Notes: a model not told the origin generated them from the letters alone. DNA of 64,000 bases from Saccharopolyspora flava (GCF_900116135.1 NZ_FOZX01000001.1:372001-436000); one strand, 5' to 3'; positions 1-9,862 are shown, numbered from the stretch's first letter. Made by a program: numbers and translations.

Positions 1-463
1 AGCGGAACCCGCAGTCCCGATCCGACCACGCCGGGAACGGCGACGGACTGGCTCGGAACATCGATGACGGCTGAAGACATCGCGACCCTCCCGGGGCCTC
101 AAGGGCCCTCGGCGGGCCCGCGCTTGCCGGGACGCGCTGCGCGTCCGGCCAGGTCCTCACCCGGGGCACCCCACCGCGGTTGGAGGGTTGCCGGCCAGCA
201 AGCCGGGGCTTCGCGCTGGCACTCATGACCTTCGGGTCGGGAGGTTAGTGGGGGTGTTGGGGTTTGGCAAGGGGGTTTCGGTTTGTGGGAGGTGTTGCTG
301 TTTTGTTCTTGGTCGGGGGTTGGGGTTCTTGGGTGAGGGGCGGAGTGCAGTTTTGTACGAAATTGCCGACGTCCCAACGAAACTCACGCCCCCAACGTGG
401 GCAATTTCGTACAAAACTGCACGGCCTTGCGAAACGTATTCGTAGGTGGTCGTCTTTCAAGAA
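1..463. other. Intergenic stretch downstream of ileS, no gene assigned
   Basis: No open frame here has convincing coding character. The first 65 to 75 bases are open on the plus strand in more than one frame and could be the 3' end of a gene lying outside the window, but I cannot choose a frame. A small hairpin-forming stretch lies near 128-149, and a long inverted repeat at 347-420 is listed separately. Confidence 0.5.
347..420. repeat. Long inverted repeat, CAGTTTT family, downstream of ileS
   Basis: Two perfect 21-nt arms (347-367 and 400-420) flank a 32-nt loop. Each arm contains the core AGTTTTGTACGAAATT or its complement. The element shares the CAGTTTT start of the arm with the repeats near 29237, 41971 and 50431, while the rest of the arm differs. 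It lies just beyond the ileS terminator hairpin. Function is unknown; a terminator back-up or RNA 3'-end structure is possible. Confidence 0.8.
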
Positions 464-500
464 GACGAGCCCCTTCGGACTTCGTCCGAAGGGGCTCGTC
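464..500 (-). terminator. ileS intrinsic terminator
   Basis: Perfect 17-bp stem (464-480 with 484-500) and a 3-nt loop, 20 bp past the ileS stop codon. On the minus strand the stem is followed by a T-rich run (TTCTTG). This fits a rho-independent terminator for ileS and whatever is transcribed with it. Confidence 0.85.
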
Positions 501-519
501 GTGGGGTTGGGGTTGTTTC

Positions 520-3500
520 TCAGACTCGGGTGACTGAGACCTTGATCTCGACGTTGTCGCCGACCGTGCCCGTGACGCAGTCGTCTGCGGTGCCCGTGGT
601 GACCTCGTTCGCCAGGGTTTCGCCCGCGATGAAGTCGCGGTGGGTGTTCACCGCTGCGGCGACCTCGTCCGGGGCCTCGACCGTGACCTCGATGCGGTCC
701 GAGACCTCGAAACCGGCGTCCTTGCGGGCGTTCTGGATCACCCGGACGACGTCGCGGGCCAGGCCCTCGGCCGCCAGGTCCGGGGTGACCTCGGTGTCGA
801 GGACGACCAGGCCGTCGCCGTCCGGCAGGGCCGCGGCCGCGCCGGTGTCGGTCGAGACCAGCTTCTCGGTGTACTCGCCGTCCTGCAGCTCGATGCCCGC
901 GGCGACCACAGTGGACGCGCGACGCTCCCAATCACCGGACTTGACGGCCTTGATCACCTTCTGCACGTCCTTGCCCAGCCGCGGACCCGCCGCACGCGCG
1001 TTGACCGCGATCTCGAACCGGCCGTGAGCCGCCACGTCCGTGCTCAGCTCCAGGCCCTTGACGTTGACCTCGTCGGTGATCAGGTCGGCGAACGGGCGCA
1101 GCGCCTCGGCCTCCGGCGTGGCCACCACCAGCGAGGACAGCGGCAGCCGGACCCGCAGCTTGTTGCTCTTGCGCAGCGCCAGCGCCGACGAGCAGACCTG
1201 GCGGACCTGGTCCATCGCCGACACCAGAGCGGCGTCCGCAGGCAGCTCGTCCACCAGCGGCCAGTCCGTCAGGTGCACCGAACGGCCGCCGGTGAGTCCG
1301 CGCCACACCGCCTCGGCGGTCAGCGGCAGCAGCGGAGCCACCACCCGGCAGGTCACCTCCAGCACCGTGTGCAGCGTGTCGATCGCGTCCTTGTCGCCCG
1401 CCCAGAACCGGTCCCGGGAGCGGCGCACGTACCAGTTGGTCAGCACCTCCAGGAAGTCCCGCACGGTCGCGGTCGCCGAAGCCAGGTCCAGCGCGTCCAT
1501 CGCGGCCTGCACGTCGCCGACCAGCTCGTGGGTCTTGGCCAGCACGTAGCGGTCCAGCACGTGCTTGCTGTCGGTGCGGAACTCACCGCTGACGCCCTCG
1601 GCGTTGGCGTACAGCGCCAGGAAGTACCAGGAGTTCCACAGCGGCAGCACCGCCTGGCGCACCGCCTCCCGGATGCCCCGCTCGGTGACGACCAGGTCGC
1701 CGCCGCGCAGGATCGGGCTCGACATCAGGAACCAGCGCATCGCGTCGGAACCGTCGCGGTCGAAGACCTCGTTGACGTCCGGGTAGTTCTTCTTCGACTT
1801 CGACATCTTCAGGCCGTCGTGGCCCAGCACGATGCCGTGCGCCACCACGTTGCTGAACGCCGGCCGGTCGAACAGCGCCGTCGCCAGCACGTGCAGCGTG
1901 TAGAACCAGCCGCGGGTCTGGCCGTGGTACTCCACGATGAAGTCGCCCGGGAAGTGGTGCTCGAACCACTCCGCGTTCTCCATCGGGTAGTGGACCTGCG
2001 CGAACGGCATCGAGCCCGACTCGAACCAGCAGTCCAGCACCTCCGGCACCCGGCGCATCGTGGACTTGCCCGTCGGGTCGTCCGGGTTCGGCCGGGTCAG
2101 CTCGTCGATCTCCGGGCGGTGCAGGTTCGTCGGCCGCACCCCGAAGTCGCGTTCCAGCTCGTCCAGCGAGCCGTAGACGTCGGTGCGCGGGTGCTCGGGG
2201 TCGTCCGAGACCCACACCGGGATCGGCGAACCCCAGTACCGGTTCCGCGAGATGTTCCAGTCGCGGGCGTTCTCCAGCCACTTGCCGAACTGACCGTCGC
2301 GGATGTGCGAGGGAACCCAGTTGATCTGCTTGTTCAGCTCGACCATCCGGTCCTTGAACTGGCTCACCGCCACGAACCACGACGACACCGCCCGCTGGAT
2401 CAGCGCGTTGTCGCAGCGCCAGCAGTGCGGGTACTGGTGGTCGTAGGTCTCGTGGCGCAGCAGCAGACCGCGGTCCTTGAGGTCGCGGGCGATGTGCTTG
2501 TTCGCCTCGAAGACCTGCATGCCCTGGTACGGCGGCACCTCGGCGGTGAACCGGCCGTGCGCGTCGACCGGCACGACCGGGACGATGTCGGCCGCGTCGG
2601 TGACGACCTTGTCGTCCTCACCGAAGGCCGGTGCGATGTGCACGATCCCGGTGCCGTCGTCGGTGGTGACGTAGTCCGCGGCCAGCACCTGGTGGGCGTT
2701 GTCGCGGCCGACGAAGAAGTCGAACGGCGGCTGGTAGCGGGTGCCCAGCAGGTCCGAGCCCTTGTAGCGGGCCACCACGCGGTCGGCGACTTCCTCGCCC
2801 AGCTCCCGCGCGTAGGCCGACAGCCGCGCCTCGGCCAGCAGGTAGCGCTCGGTGCCCTGCGCGGGCGCGACCAGCGCGTAGTCGACCTCCGGGTGCACCG
2901 CGGCCGCCAGGTTCGACGGCAGCGTCCACGGGGTCGTCGTCCACACCAGCGCCAGCGCGCCGTCCAGTTCCGAACCCGGCGCCGTCAGCCGCAGACCGAC
3001 CGTGACCGCCGGGTCCTGGCGCGGCCGGTAGCCGTCGTCCATGCGGGTCTCGGTGTTCGACAGCGGCGTCTCGCAGCGCCAGCAGTACCAGAGGACCCGG
3101 TAGCCCTCGTAGACCAGACCCTTGTCCCACAGGGTCTTGAACGCCCACATGACGCTTTCCATGTAGTCCAGGTCGAGCGTCTTGTAGTCGTTCTCGAAGT
3201 CCACCCAGCGCGCCTGGCGGGTGACGTAGTCCTCCCACTCGGCCGTGTAGCGCAGCACCGAGGTCTTGCACGCCTCGTTGAACGCGGCGACGCCCATGGA
3301 GTCGATCTCGGACTTCGAGGTGATCCCCAGCTGCTTCTCCGCCTCGACCTCGGCGGGCAGGCCGTGGGTGTCCCAGCCGAACCGGCGCTCGACGCGCTTG
3401 CCGCGCATCGTCTGGTAGCGCGGGACCGCGTCCTTGACGTAGCCGGTCAGCAGGTGCCCGTAGTGCGGCAGGCCGTTGGCGAACGGAGGACCGTCGTAGA

Positions 3501-3672
3501 AGACGTACTCGTTCGAGCCGTTGTGGCCCGCCTCGCGCGCCTCGACGGACGCGCGGAAGGTCTTGTCGTCGGCCCAGAAGTCCAGCACCTGGCGTTCGAT
3601 CGCCGGGAACGCGGGCTGGGCCGCCACGCCGCGCTCGTCGGACGCGCCGAAGGAAACCTTGGGGTATGCCAT
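520..3672 (-). CDS. ileS: Isoleucyl-tRNA synthetase
   Basis: Class I aminoacyl-tRNA synthetase of 1050 residues that charges tRNA-Ile with isoleucine in the cytoplasm. The HIGH-type motif is HYGH at 70-73 and KMSKS is at 622-626. Between them lies the editing domain, and the C-terminal half has the anticodon-binding region. The length matches the long, eukaryote-like IleRS type found in mycobacteria. The open frame extends upstream to 3789, but the start at 3672 has AGGAG at 3682-3686, 9 nt away, and the upstream extension would run through the T-box leader. It is followed by a terminator hairpin at 464-500. Confidence 0.97.
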   Translation of the reverse strand: MAYPKVSFGASDERGVAAQPAFPAIERQVLDFWADDKTFRASVEAREAGHNGSNEYVFYDGPPFANGLPHYGHLLTGYVKDAVPRYQTMRGKRVERRFGWDTHGLPAEVEAEKQLGITSKSEIDSMGVAAFNEACKTSVLRYTAEWEDYVTRQARWVDFENDYKTLDLDYMESVMWAFKTLWDKGLVYEGYRVLWYCWRCETPLSNTETRMDDGYRPRQDPAVTVGLRLTAPGSELDGALALVWTTTPWTLPSNLAAAVHPEVDYALVAPAQGTERYLLAEARLSAYARELGEEVADRVVARYKGSDLLGTRYQPPFDFFVGRDNAHQVLAADYVTTDDGTGIVHIAPAFGEDDKVVTDAADIVPVVPVDAHGRFTAEVPPYQGMQVFEANKHIARDLKDRGLLLRHETYDHQYPHCWRCDNALIQRAVSSWFVAVSQFKDRMVELNKQINWVPSHIRDGQFGKWLENARDWNISRNRYWGSPIPVWVSDDPEHPRTDVYGSLDELERDFGVRPTNLHRPEIDELTRPNPDDPTGKSTMRRVPEVLDCWFESGSMPFAQVHYPMENAEWFEHHFPGDFIVEYHGQTRGWFYTLHVLATALFDRPAFSNVVAHGIVLGHDGLKMSKSKKNYPDVNEVFDRDGSDAMRWFLMSSPILRGGDLVVTERGIREAVRQAVLPLWNSWYFLALYANAEGVSGEFRTDSKHVLDRYVLAKTHELVGDVQAAMDALDLASATATVRDFLEVLTNWYVRRSRDRFWAGDKDAIDTLHTVLEVTCRVVAPLLPLTAEAVWRGLTGGRSVHLTDWPLVDELPADAALVSAMDQVRQVCSSALALRKSNKLRVRLPLSSLVVATPEAEALRPFADLITDEVNVKGLELSTDVAAHGRFEIAVNARAAGPRLGKDVQKVIKAVKSGDWERRASTVVAAGIELQDGEYTEKLVSTDTGAAAALPDGDGLVVLDTEVTPDLAAEGLARDVVRVIQNARKDAGFEVSDRIEVTVEAPDEVAAAVNTHRDFIAGETLANEVTTGTADDCVTGTVGDNVEIKVSVTRV

Positions 3673-3686
3673 CGCGGAGTGCTCCT

Positions 3687-3895
3687 CGCACTGAGTCGTT
3701 GCCGCCCAATTCTCGGACGGGGACGACTCCCGGACACGCCGGGCACCGCGGTACCACCCCGCTTGCCGACGGCGAACGCCGTCGGCCACTCGTTGCCGGC
3801 TGTGACGGGCCGGACCCGTCCGGTTCTACTGAGGAGCCCGCGGGCACCCGTTCTTCCGGAGGCTCCCCGGTGATGGCCGGATCAACGCCTGGTCC
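3687..3895 (-). promoter_or_regulatory. T-box riboswitch leader of ileS
   Basis: On the minus strand 3746-3760 reads GGGGTGGTACCGCGG, close to the T-box consensus. Its TGGT (3753-3756) would pair with the ACCA end of uncharged tRNA. Upstream, a short stem I carries an ATC isoleucine specifier at 3872-3874, within GCCATCACCGG, followed by GGAGCC and GGAAGAACGG. This layout matches the ultrashort-stem ileS T-boxes known from actinobacteria, which control access to the Shine-Dalgarno site instead of transcription termination. No U-tract terminator is visible before the start codon, which agrees with the translational type. Exact 5' end is estimated. Confidence 0.9.
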
Positions 3896-3926
3896 TCTCA
3901 GAGTACCGGGATCGCGCCAGTGGTTT

Positions 3927-4358
3927 TCACCGGCTCCGGCGGGACTCCGCGGCGATCGTCGCGTTGGGCGCGCAGCGGGCGCACGGGGTGAACCCGAGCT
4001 CCCGGGCCTCGCCCAGCTTCAGCGGCAGCGTCTCGGCGTCGCCGAGCCATTCGCAGGTCCGCACGTGGTAGCGCGGACGTTCGTCGATCACCACGACCTC
4101 GGCGTCCCGATCGGCCGCCTCGGCCGCGTTGCTGCGCTCCTGCCCCGGCTCCGGCCCCTGAGTACCGGCCCGGTGCCGCCCGCCTCGGGCGGGTCCGGCT
4201 CTCCCCTGACGGGCCTTGATCCGGTCGAGGACCAGCAGGACCGCCCCGAGGACGCTCGCCAGGACCGAGATCCACGCGAACGAGGACCCCGCGCCGAGCA
4301 CCGCGGCCACCAGGGTCGCGGCGGCCACCAGGACCAGCAGCAGAACTACCAGCAGCAC
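3927..4358 (-). CDS. Small membrane protein with Ada-like Cys/His C-terminus
   Basis: A 143-residue protein of unknown function starting at GTG. Residues 1-45 form two hydrophobic segments, followed by a basic, flexible linker. Near the C-terminus is a His/Cys array of the form YHVRTC followed by GFTPCARC, which resembles the metal-binding pattern YHxxxC...A...G..PCxxC of Ada-type zinc sites. Proteins of this size are common between wag31 and ileS in actinobacteria, but I know of no assigned role. It sits between wag31 and the ileS T-box on the same strand and may be co-transcribed with wag31. A 175-residue frame overlapping it looks like a shadow. Confidence 0.75.
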   Translation of the reverse strand: MLLVVLLLVLVAAATLVAAVLGAGSSFAWISVLASVLGAVLLVLDRIKARQGRAGPARGGRHRAGTQGPEPGQERSNAAEAADRDAEVVVIDERPRYHVRTCEWLGDAETLPLKLGEARELGFTPCARCAPNATIAAESRRSR

Positions 4359-4454
4359 TCGTGTTCCCGTCTCTCGCCGACCCCCGCTCGGCAGAGACCG
4401 GCGGTGACGGGCAACGACCCATCACCGCCGGTTCGCCAAGTCTTGATCGGGGAA

Positions 4455-5309
4455 TCAGCCCGCTTCGGCCGCCCTCGCCCCGAAGCTGTAGCTGGTGGCC
4501 TGCTGACCGGAGGAGCGGCTTCCGCTTCCGTTGCTCTCGGCCGGAGCGGCCGAGCCTCGGTCCTGCAGCTCTCGCAGCTGAGACTCCAGGTACGTCTGCA
4601 GTCGAGTGCGGTACTCGCGCTCGAACGTGCGCAGAGTCTCGATCTTCTTCTCGAGGGCGTTCTTCTCGTTGGTGATGTTGCCCATCACCTCGGCGTGCTT
4701 GCGCTGCGCGTCGCGCTCCAGGCTGGCCGCCTTGTCGCGCGCCTGCCGCTCCAGCGTCTCCGCCCGGGTGCGGGCGTCGTTGAGCATCGTCTCGGCACGG
4801 GTCCGGGACTCGTTGACCATGCTGTCGGACTTCGAACGAGCCTCCGACAGCAGCTGCTCGGACTTGGTCCGGGCCTCCGACAGCATGCCGTCGGCTTCGG
4901 CCTTGGCCTCACCGGTCAGCCGGTCGGCCATCTCCTGCGCGAGGCCGAGCACCTTGGCGGCCTGCACGTGGTGGTCGCCGCCGGGCGAGGTCTGCTCGGC
5001 AGCGGTCGGCGCCGGGACCGGGGTGAGCCGGCGCGGTTCCTCCGCGGGGGCGGCTGGGGCCGAGGCAGCGGCGGCCGACGCCGACGCAGCCTGGCTGCGA
5101 GCGTCGTCCAAGTCGACCTGGGCGGACTGCAGCTGGCTCTCCAGCTGCTCCACCTGCCCACGCAGGTCGTTGTTCTCCTCAACCAGCCGGGCAAGCTCGG
5201 CTTCAACCAGGTCGAGGAATGCATCCACCTCGTCCTCGTTGTAGCCCCGCTTGCCGATCGGAGGTTTGCTGAACGCGACGTTATGCACGTCGGCGGGGGT
5301 CAGGCCCAC
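4455..5309 (-). CDS. wag31: DivIVA-family polar growth protein Wag31
   Basis: A 284-residue coiled-coil protein that marks negatively curved membrane at poles and septa and directs apical wall growth in actinobacteria. The N-terminal DivIVA domain includes [18 protein letters not shown] at about 16-33. A first coiled coil follows at about 35-75, then an Ala/Pro-rich linker, then a long second coiled coil from about 115 to 245 with repeated SEART/S-K-S-E units, and a Ser/Gly-rich tail. The start is GTG with a weak upstream AGGTG. It is the usual partner of the sepF-yggT block at the distal end of the dcw cluster. Confidence 0.95.
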   Translation of the reverse strand: MGLTPADVHNVAFSKPPIGKRGYNEDEVDAFLDLVEAELARLVEENNDLRGQVEQLESQLQSAQVDLDDARSQAASASAAAASAPAAPAEEPRRLTPVPAPTAAEQTSPGGDHHVQAAKVLGLAQEMADRLTGEAKAEADGMLSEARTKSEQLLSEARSKSDSMVNESRTRAETMLNDARTRAETLERQARDKAASLERDAQRKHAEVMGNITNEKNALEKKIETLRTFEREYRTRLQTYLESQLRELQDRGSAAPAESNGSGSRSSGQQATSYSFGARAAEAG

Positions 5310-5360
5310 AAGATCACCTCACGCACTCCTTCGGCAGCTGCGGGTCGGTCGGGTTCCCCG

Positions 5361-5648
5361 TCACCCGGCCGGTTGCACCAGTCGCATCAGTATGAACACG
5401 ACCAGCAGCAGCACCATAATCGATAGGTCCAGTCCGACGCCGCCGATCCGGACCGTCGGAATCACCCGACGCACCAACTTTACGGGTGGGTCGGTCACTG
5501 TGTAGATGCTCTCCAACGCGATTGCAACCCCCCCAACGGGCCGCCAATCGCGGGCGAACACTCTAACGAGTTCCACCACGATACGCGCCGTGAGCAGGAG
5601 CCAGAAGAAGAACAGAACGTAGAACAGGACGATCTGCACCGGGTTCAC
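5361..5648 (-). CDS. YggT family membrane protein
   Basis: A 95-residue integral membrane protein with two hydrophobic segments (about 4-28 and 73-92) separated by a loop containing YTVTDPPVKLVRRVIPTVRI. That DPxxxxxRRxIP signature is typical of the YggT family. Its molecular role is not settled; links to osmotic tolerance and to division through its position beside sepF are known for homologues. Start is GTG. It lies 19 bp from sepF and 51 bp from wag31 on the same strand, so an operon is likely. Confidence 0.92.
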   Translation of the reverse strand: MNPVQIVLFYVLFFFWLLLTARIVVELVRVFARDWRPVGGVAIALESIYTVTDPPVKLVRRVIPTVRIGGVGLDLSIMVLLLVVFILMRLVQPAG

Positions 5649-5667
5649 GCCTCAACTGTGCCACCAC

Positions 5668-6324
5668 TCACCCGTAGTTGAAAAAGGCCCCCTCTGCTAG
5701 CCGCCTCTTGTCCTCGGCCGCCACGTCCACATTGGGCGGTGAGAGCAAGAACACGCGGTTGGTGACCTTCTCGATCGAACCCCGCATCGCGAACGCCAGA
5801 CCTGCGGCGAAGTCGACCAGGCGCTTGGCGTCGGCCTCCTCCATCTCGGTCAGGTTCATGATCACCGGCGTGCCGTCTCTGTACTGCTCGCCGATGGTCC
5901 GCGCCTCGCTGTAGCTGCGCGGATGCAGAGTTGTGATCTTGCTCAAGTTGAACTGAGTGCCGGTGTCGGTCACCGCCCGCAGACGCGAAACGCTCTCGCT
6001 TCGCGGCTGGTCGTTGGGCAGAGTGCTGCGTGACGCCGTCTCCGGCGCCCACTGCCGACGGGGTCGCGGCGACTCCCGGAACTCCTCGGCGTAGGACTCG
6101 GTCTCCGCGTCGGCCTGAAAGCCGCCGCGGGTGCCCGTCGGCCTGCGCCGCGGCGCGCCGCGGTCGTCGTCGTAGGCGGCCCGGTCGCCGTAGGTCGGAC
6201 GGGCGTCGTACGCGGGACGGTCGTCGTCGTACCGGTCGCGGTAGCCGATCTCGTCCTCGTACTCGTCCACCTCGTCGGCCGGGACCATGCCGAAGTAGGC
6301 CTTCAACTTGTGCAGAGCGCTCAT
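5668..6324 (-). CDS. sepF: Cell division protein SepF
   Basis: A 218-residue FtsZ-membrane anchor. The N-terminus MSALHKLKAYFGM is the amphipathic membrane-binding helix. A long acidic, Arg/Tyr/Asp-rich linker (about 15-115) leads to the C-terminal SepF domain with TPVIMNLTEMEEADAKRLVD and GLAFAMRGSIEKVTNRVFLL. The start at 6324 is preferred because AGGAAGG lies 8 nt upstream; an ATG two codons earlier sits too close to it. In actinobacteria, which lack FtsA and ZipA, SepF is the main membrane tether of the Z-ring. Confidence 0.95.
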   Translation of the reverse strand: MSALHKLKAYFGMVPADEVDEYEDEIGYRDRYDDDRPAYDARPTYGDRAAYDDDRGAPRRRPTGTRGGFQADAETESYAEEFRESPRPRRQWAPETASRSTLPNDQPRSESVSRLRAVTDTGTQFNLSKITTLHPRSYSEARTIGEQYRDGTPVIMNLTEMEEADAKRLVDFAAGLAFAMRGSIEKVTNRVFLLSPPNVDVAAEDKRRLAEGAFFNYG

Positions 6325-6395
6325 CGGCATGCCCTTCCTCTGCGGCTCCCTGACACCGAGCACGAGGTGGCCGGCCTTCGACCCCCTTTTGACGG

Positions 6396-7130
6396 CTACG
6401 GCGAGGTTAACCGCCGCCCACCGAGCAGCGCGGTTCCGACACGCACCCTGGTCGAGCCGTGGGCAACGGCACTCTCCAGGTCGCCGGACATCCCCGCCGA
6501 CACCTCCACAGCTTCGGGGTGATGATCTCGCAAGCGCTCGGAGATCGACAAAAGTGTGTCGAACGCCACAGCGGGATCGCCGCCCAATGGGGCTACAGCC
6601 ATCACTCCCCGCAGTCGAAGATCGCTCGTTCGAGCGATCATTTCGGCGAGCCGGGGAACGTCGTCGGGTGTAGCACCGCCCCTGCCGGTCGTCCCGTCCA
6701 GGCTGACCTGCACCAACACGTCCAGCGGGTGCTCCCGGTCGCCCGCGTCGAGGGCGTTGGCCGTTGCGCGCGCAAGCGCTTCGGCGAGCCGCTCGCTGTC
6801 GACCGACTCGACCACGTCGGCCCACCGGGCCACCGCCCGCGCCTTGTTCCGCTGCAACTGGCCGACCATGTGCCAGCGCGGCGCGGCCTGCGGGCGCAGC
6901 TCCGCGAACTCGGCGACCTTGCCGCGCGCCTCCTGCTCCCGGTTCTCCGCGAACGCCGACAGACCCAGGTCGGAGAGAAGAGCCACATCGGATGCCGGGA
7001 AGGTCTTCGTCACAGCCAGCAGCTCGACCTCCTCCGGGGACCGGCCTGCGGCGCGGCAGGCCTTCGCCAACCGCTCCCGGACCTCCGCGAGGGACTCGGC
7101 CAGCTCGGCGCGGCGCTCGTCGGGGGTCAC
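6396..7130 (-). CDS. yggS: YggS/PLPBP family PLP homeostasis protein
   Basis: A 244-residue single-domain PLP-binding protein with a TIM-barrel fold like the N-terminus of alanine racemase. It buffers pyridoxal phosphate and has no known catalytic activity. The PLP lysine is K42 in LLAVTKTFP. Other family marks are ENREQEA, WHMVGQLQRNKA and the C-terminal SAGMSGDLESAVAHGSTRVRVGTALLG. Start is GTG at 7130, whose GTGA overlaps the pgeF stop by 4 bp, so translation is probably coupled. The order ftsZ-pgeF-yggS-sepF is typical of Gram-positive dcw clusters. Confidence 0.95.
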   Translation of the reverse strand: MTPDERRAELAESLAEVRERLAKACRAAGRSPEEVELLAVTKTFPASDVALLSDLGLSAFAENREQEARGKVAEFAELRPQAAPRWHMVGQLQRNKARAVARWADVVESVDSERLAEALARATANALDAGDREHPLDVLVQVSLDGTTGRGGATPDDVPRLAEMIARTSDLRLRGVMAVAPLGGDPAVAFDTLLSISERLRDHHPEAVEVSAGMSGDLESAVAHGSTRVRVGTALLGGRRLTSP

Positions 7131-7837
7131 TCCTCCTCCATCCAGATCACCGACGCGAAGCGCCCGGTCCGGCCGTTGTCGCGGCGGTGGCTGTAGAGCT
7201 CCGGGGTCTCCATCGTGCAGCGCGGATCGACGCCGATCTTGGCGATGCCGACCTGCGCGAGCTGCTCGAACAGCCCCGCCCGCAGGTCGAGCCCGGTGGT
7301 GCCCTTGCGGGTCTTGCAGGCGCTGCCCGGCAGGTGCTTCTCGACGTCGGCCTGCATCTCCGGCGGCACCTCGTAGCAGGCACCGCAGGCGGCCGGCCCG
7401 ATCAACGCCTCCACCCGGTCCAGCCGGGCCCCGGCCTCGCGCATCGACTTCAGCGCCTCCAGCAGCACCCCCACGCGCGCGCCCACGCGCCCGGCGTGGA
7501 CCGCGGAGATCACCCCGGCCTCGGGGTCGCCCAGCAGCACCGGCACGCAGTCCGCGGTCAACGCCACCAGCGCCAGGCCCGGCTGCGCCGTGACCAGCGC
7601 GTCGGAGGCCTCCGCCGGGGCGGCCTGCGGGCCGTCCACGGTGGTCGCGGTGCGGCCGTGGATCTGCTCCATCCACACCAGGTGGTCCTCGGGCAGGCCG
7701 ATGCCGTCGGCCAGCTTGCGCGTGTTGGCCGCGAGCGCCTCCGGCGCGTCACCGACCTTGCCGCCGAGGTTGAAGGAGTCGAACGGCGCCTTGGAGCTGC
7801 CGCCCTCCCGCGTGGTGGTCACGCGCCGAATCCGCAC
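7127..7837 (-). CDS. pgeF: Polyphenol oxidase family peptidoglycan editing factor
   Basis: A 236-residue member of the YfiH/YlmD/PgeF family. In E. coli the homologue removes L-Ser-containing errors from peptidoglycan precursors; others act on purine nucleosides or as laccases. Metal-site motifs are visible: ALTADCVPVLL, SAVHAGRVG and PAACGACYEV. Three starts are possible: 7870 lies inside the ftsZ terminator stem, 7846 (ATG) touches the AGGAGG at 7847-7852, and GTG at 7837 has a proper 9-nt gap, so I chose 7837. The 3' end overlaps yggS by 4 bp. Confidence 0.9.
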   Translation of the reverse strand: MRIRRVTTTREGGSSKAPFDSFNLGGKVGDAPEALAANTRKLADGIGLPEDHLVWMEQIHGRTATTVDGPQAAPAEASDALVTAQPGLALVALTADCVPVLLGDPEAGVISAVHAGRVGARVGVLLEALKSMREAGARLDRVEALIGPAACGACYEVPPEMQADVEKHLPGSACKTRKGTTGLDLRAGLFEQLAQVGIAKIGVDPRCTMETPELYSHRRDNGRTGRFASVIWMEEE

Positions 7838-7861
7838 CTTGTCCATCCTCCTGAGAAAAGA

Positions 7862-7899
7862 AATCGACACCGGAGACAGCGTGGTCTCCGGTGTCGATT
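7862..7899 (-). terminator. ftsZ intrinsic terminator
   Basis: A 16-bp perfect stem (7862-7877 with 7884-7899) and 6-nt loop lies 12 bp after the ftsZ stop codon and before pgeF. On the minus strand it runs into a U-rich tract (TTCTTTTCTC). It should end or reduce ftsZ transcripts, so pgeF and the genes after it depend on read-through or their own promoter. Confidence 0.88.
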
Positions 7900-7911
7900 C
7901 TCGCCTATCCG

Positions 7912-9372
7912 TCAGCGCCGCATGAACGGCGGAATGTCGACGTCGTCATCGGTGTCGTCGCCCACCGGGACGGCCCGGTTCGGCAACCCGCCCGGGCGGG
8001 CGGCACCGGTCGACTGCGTCGGGTAGCCGCTGGTGCGACCCGGCACCGACACGCTCTGCTGGCCGGTCGAGGAGCCGTCCCCGCCGTAGGACCGCTGCTG
8101 CGGCTGGCTCGGCGTGACCGGGCTCGACGCCTGGGTCGACGGCTGGTAGCTCGACTGCTGCGGAGCCGACTGCTGCTGCGGGGCAGCGGGCTGCTCGACC
8201 TGCGGCGTCGCCGGACGCTCCGGGGCGGCGGGCTCGGACTGCTGCACCGGCTGGCTCTCCTGAGCCGGCTGGGCGGGAGTCGGCGCCGGGGCCGACTGCG
8301 CCGGGGCGCTGGTCGCGGCCTGCTGCGGAGCCTCGGTCGCGGGCTTGTCGGCCTTCGGCGCGGGCGCCTCGGCCTCCTCGCTGCGACCGCCGACCCGGGT
8401 CGGCTCGAGCTTCTTGTGCGTCGGCGTGCCGGAGTCGAACCCGGCCGCGATCACCGTGACCCGGACCTCGTCGCCGAGCGAGTCGTCGATGACCGTACCG
8501 AAGATGATGTTGGCCTCGGGGTGCGCGGACTCCTGGACCAGCGACGCCGACTCGTTGATCTCGAACAGACCGAGGTCGGAACCGCCCGCTATGGCCAGCA
8601 GGACACCGTGCGCGCCTTCCATCGAGGCCTCCAGCAGCGGCGAGTTGATCGCCTTCTGCGCGGCTTCGACGGCTCTGCCATCACCCCTCGCCGAGCCGAT
8701 GCCCATCAAGGCGCTGCCCGCACCGGACATGACGCTCTTGACGTCGGCGAAGTCGAGGTTGATCAGACCGGGCGTGGTGATCAGGTCGGTGATGCCCTGG
8801 ACACCCGAGAGCAGCACCTCGTCGGCCGAGCGGAACGCGTCCATCAGGCTCACGCCGATGTCGCCGAGCTGCAGCAGCCGGTCGTTCGGGATGACGATCA
8901 GGGTGTCGCAGCAGTCGCGCAGCTCCTTAATCCCCTGCTCGGCCTGGGACGCGCGGCGCTTGCCCTCGAAGGAGAACGGCCGGGTCACCACACCGATGGT
9001 CAGCGCGCCGAGCTTGCGCGCGATGTTGGCGACCACCGGGGCGCCACCGGTTCCGGTGCCGCCGCCTTCACCGGCGGTCACGAAGACCATGTCGGCGCCC
9101 TTGAGGACCTCTTCGATCTCCTCCGCGTGGTCCTCGGCGGCCTTGTGGCCGACCTCCGGCGCGGCACCGGCGCCGAGACCGCGGGTGAGCTCACGCCCGA
9201 TGTCGAGCTTGACGTCGGCATCGGACATCAGCAGGGCCTGCGCGTCGGTGTTCACCGCGATGAACTCGACACCTTTGAGCCCGACCTCGATCATGCGGTT
9301 CACGGCGTTGACGCCGCCGCCACCGATGCCGACGACTTTGATCACCGCGAGATAGTTGTGCGGGGGCGTCAT
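7912..9372 (-). CDS. ftsZ: Cell division GTPase FtsZ
   Basis: Tubulin-like GTPase of 486 residues that polymerises into the Z-ring. The tubulin signature GGGTGTGG is at 103-110 and the T7-loop segment [11 protein letters not shown] is present. After the core (about 1-318) comes a long Pro/Gln/Ser-rich linker of roughly 150 residues, ending in an acidic conserved peptide [12 protein letters not shown]. In the T3 loop the usual GAGANP or GAGADP reads GAGAAP (A71). Start 9372 has AGGAAGG 9 nt upstream; the frame's extension to 9549 has no support. Unlike the standard order, ftsQ is not directly upstream. Confidence 0.97.
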   Translation of the reverse strand: MTPPHNYLAVIKVVGIGGGGVNAVNRMIEVGLKGVEFIAVNTDAQALLMSDADVKLDIGRELTRGLGAGAAPEVGHKAAEDHAEEIEEVLKGADMVFVTAGEGGGTGTGGAPVVANIARKLGALTIGVVTRPFSFEGKRRASQAEQGIKELRDCCDTLIVIPNDRLLQLGDIGVSLMDAFRSADEVLLSGVQGITDLITTPGLINLDFADVKSVMSGAGSALMGIGSARGDGRAVEAAQKAINSPLLEASMEGAHGVLLAIAGGSDLGLFEINESASLVQESAHPEANIIFGTVIDDSLGDEVRVTVIAAGFDSGTPTHKKLEPTRVGGRSEEAEAPAPKADKPATEAPQQAATSAPAQSAPAPTPAQPAQESQPVQQSEPAAPERPATPQVEQPAAPQQQSAPQQSSYQPSTQASSPVTPSQPQQRSYGGDGSSTGQQSVSVPGRTSGYPTQSTGAARPGGLPNRAVPVGDDTDDDVDIPPFMRR

Positions 9373-9862
9373 CGGATCCGCCTTCCTGATCGTGGCTGGT
9401 GTGCTCTCTGCATCGACCGCCGGGACGGCCGCTGAGCCGGTGCCGCCGATGCGGCTCCCCCTGGTCGCCGGCACGAGGATCGCGATACACCCGATCCCGT
9501 GCCCGGTCCGGACCGTAGGCGTGATCTCACCCCTGCGTCCAGCAGCCACGCCGGTTTCGGTAGCAGCAGTTTTGTGCTGTGCACCTCGTCGTTTCCGCCC
9601 GACGTCGTCCGTGTCGCTCAGCGGGTCCGCCCGTTGCCGCAGCGAGCCCAGTTTCTCGTTCCTCCCCGTGCGATGACCCCGTCGCGAACGTGATCACCAC
9701 AACGAACACCGTACCTGGCCGCCCGCTCACCCGGTTGAGGCAGTCGCGAATCCACAACGCCTTTCTCGCAGCGGACAGCGCCGGGAAATCCGGACCGCGG
9801 ATGTCTGGTTGACCTGCCACCGTCGGCTCCGACGACGAGGAGACAGCGGGAGGAACGCGACC
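9373..9862. promoter_or_regulatory. Divergent region between ftsZ and the SDR gene
   Basis: A 490-bp gap with no gene that I can support. Because ftsQ lies 5.5 kb away behind genes of mixed orientation, ftsZ transcription must start within this gap, and so must the transcript of the plus-strand SDR gene. I see no single promoter box clear enough to place. Confidence 0.6.

Noticed and set aside
3673..3789. N-terminal extension of ileS
   Set aside because: It would be read from the T-box leader; the ATG at 3672 has a proper ribosome site.
640..3873. Very long plus-strand open frame of over 1000 codons
   Set aside because: It is exactly antisense to ileS. High GC at third positions makes such antisense frames; the product is His/Arg/Val-rich with no domain.
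3898..4425. 175-codon minus-strand frame beside the wag31-ileS small membrane protein
   Set aside because: Gly/Arg/Pro-rich frame-shifted shadow; the overlapping 143-residue frame has membrane segments and a Cys/His site.
9373..9549. N-terminal extension of ftsZ
   Set aside because: FtsZ proteins start right at the [16 protein letters not shown] segment, and AGGAAGG precedes that ATG.
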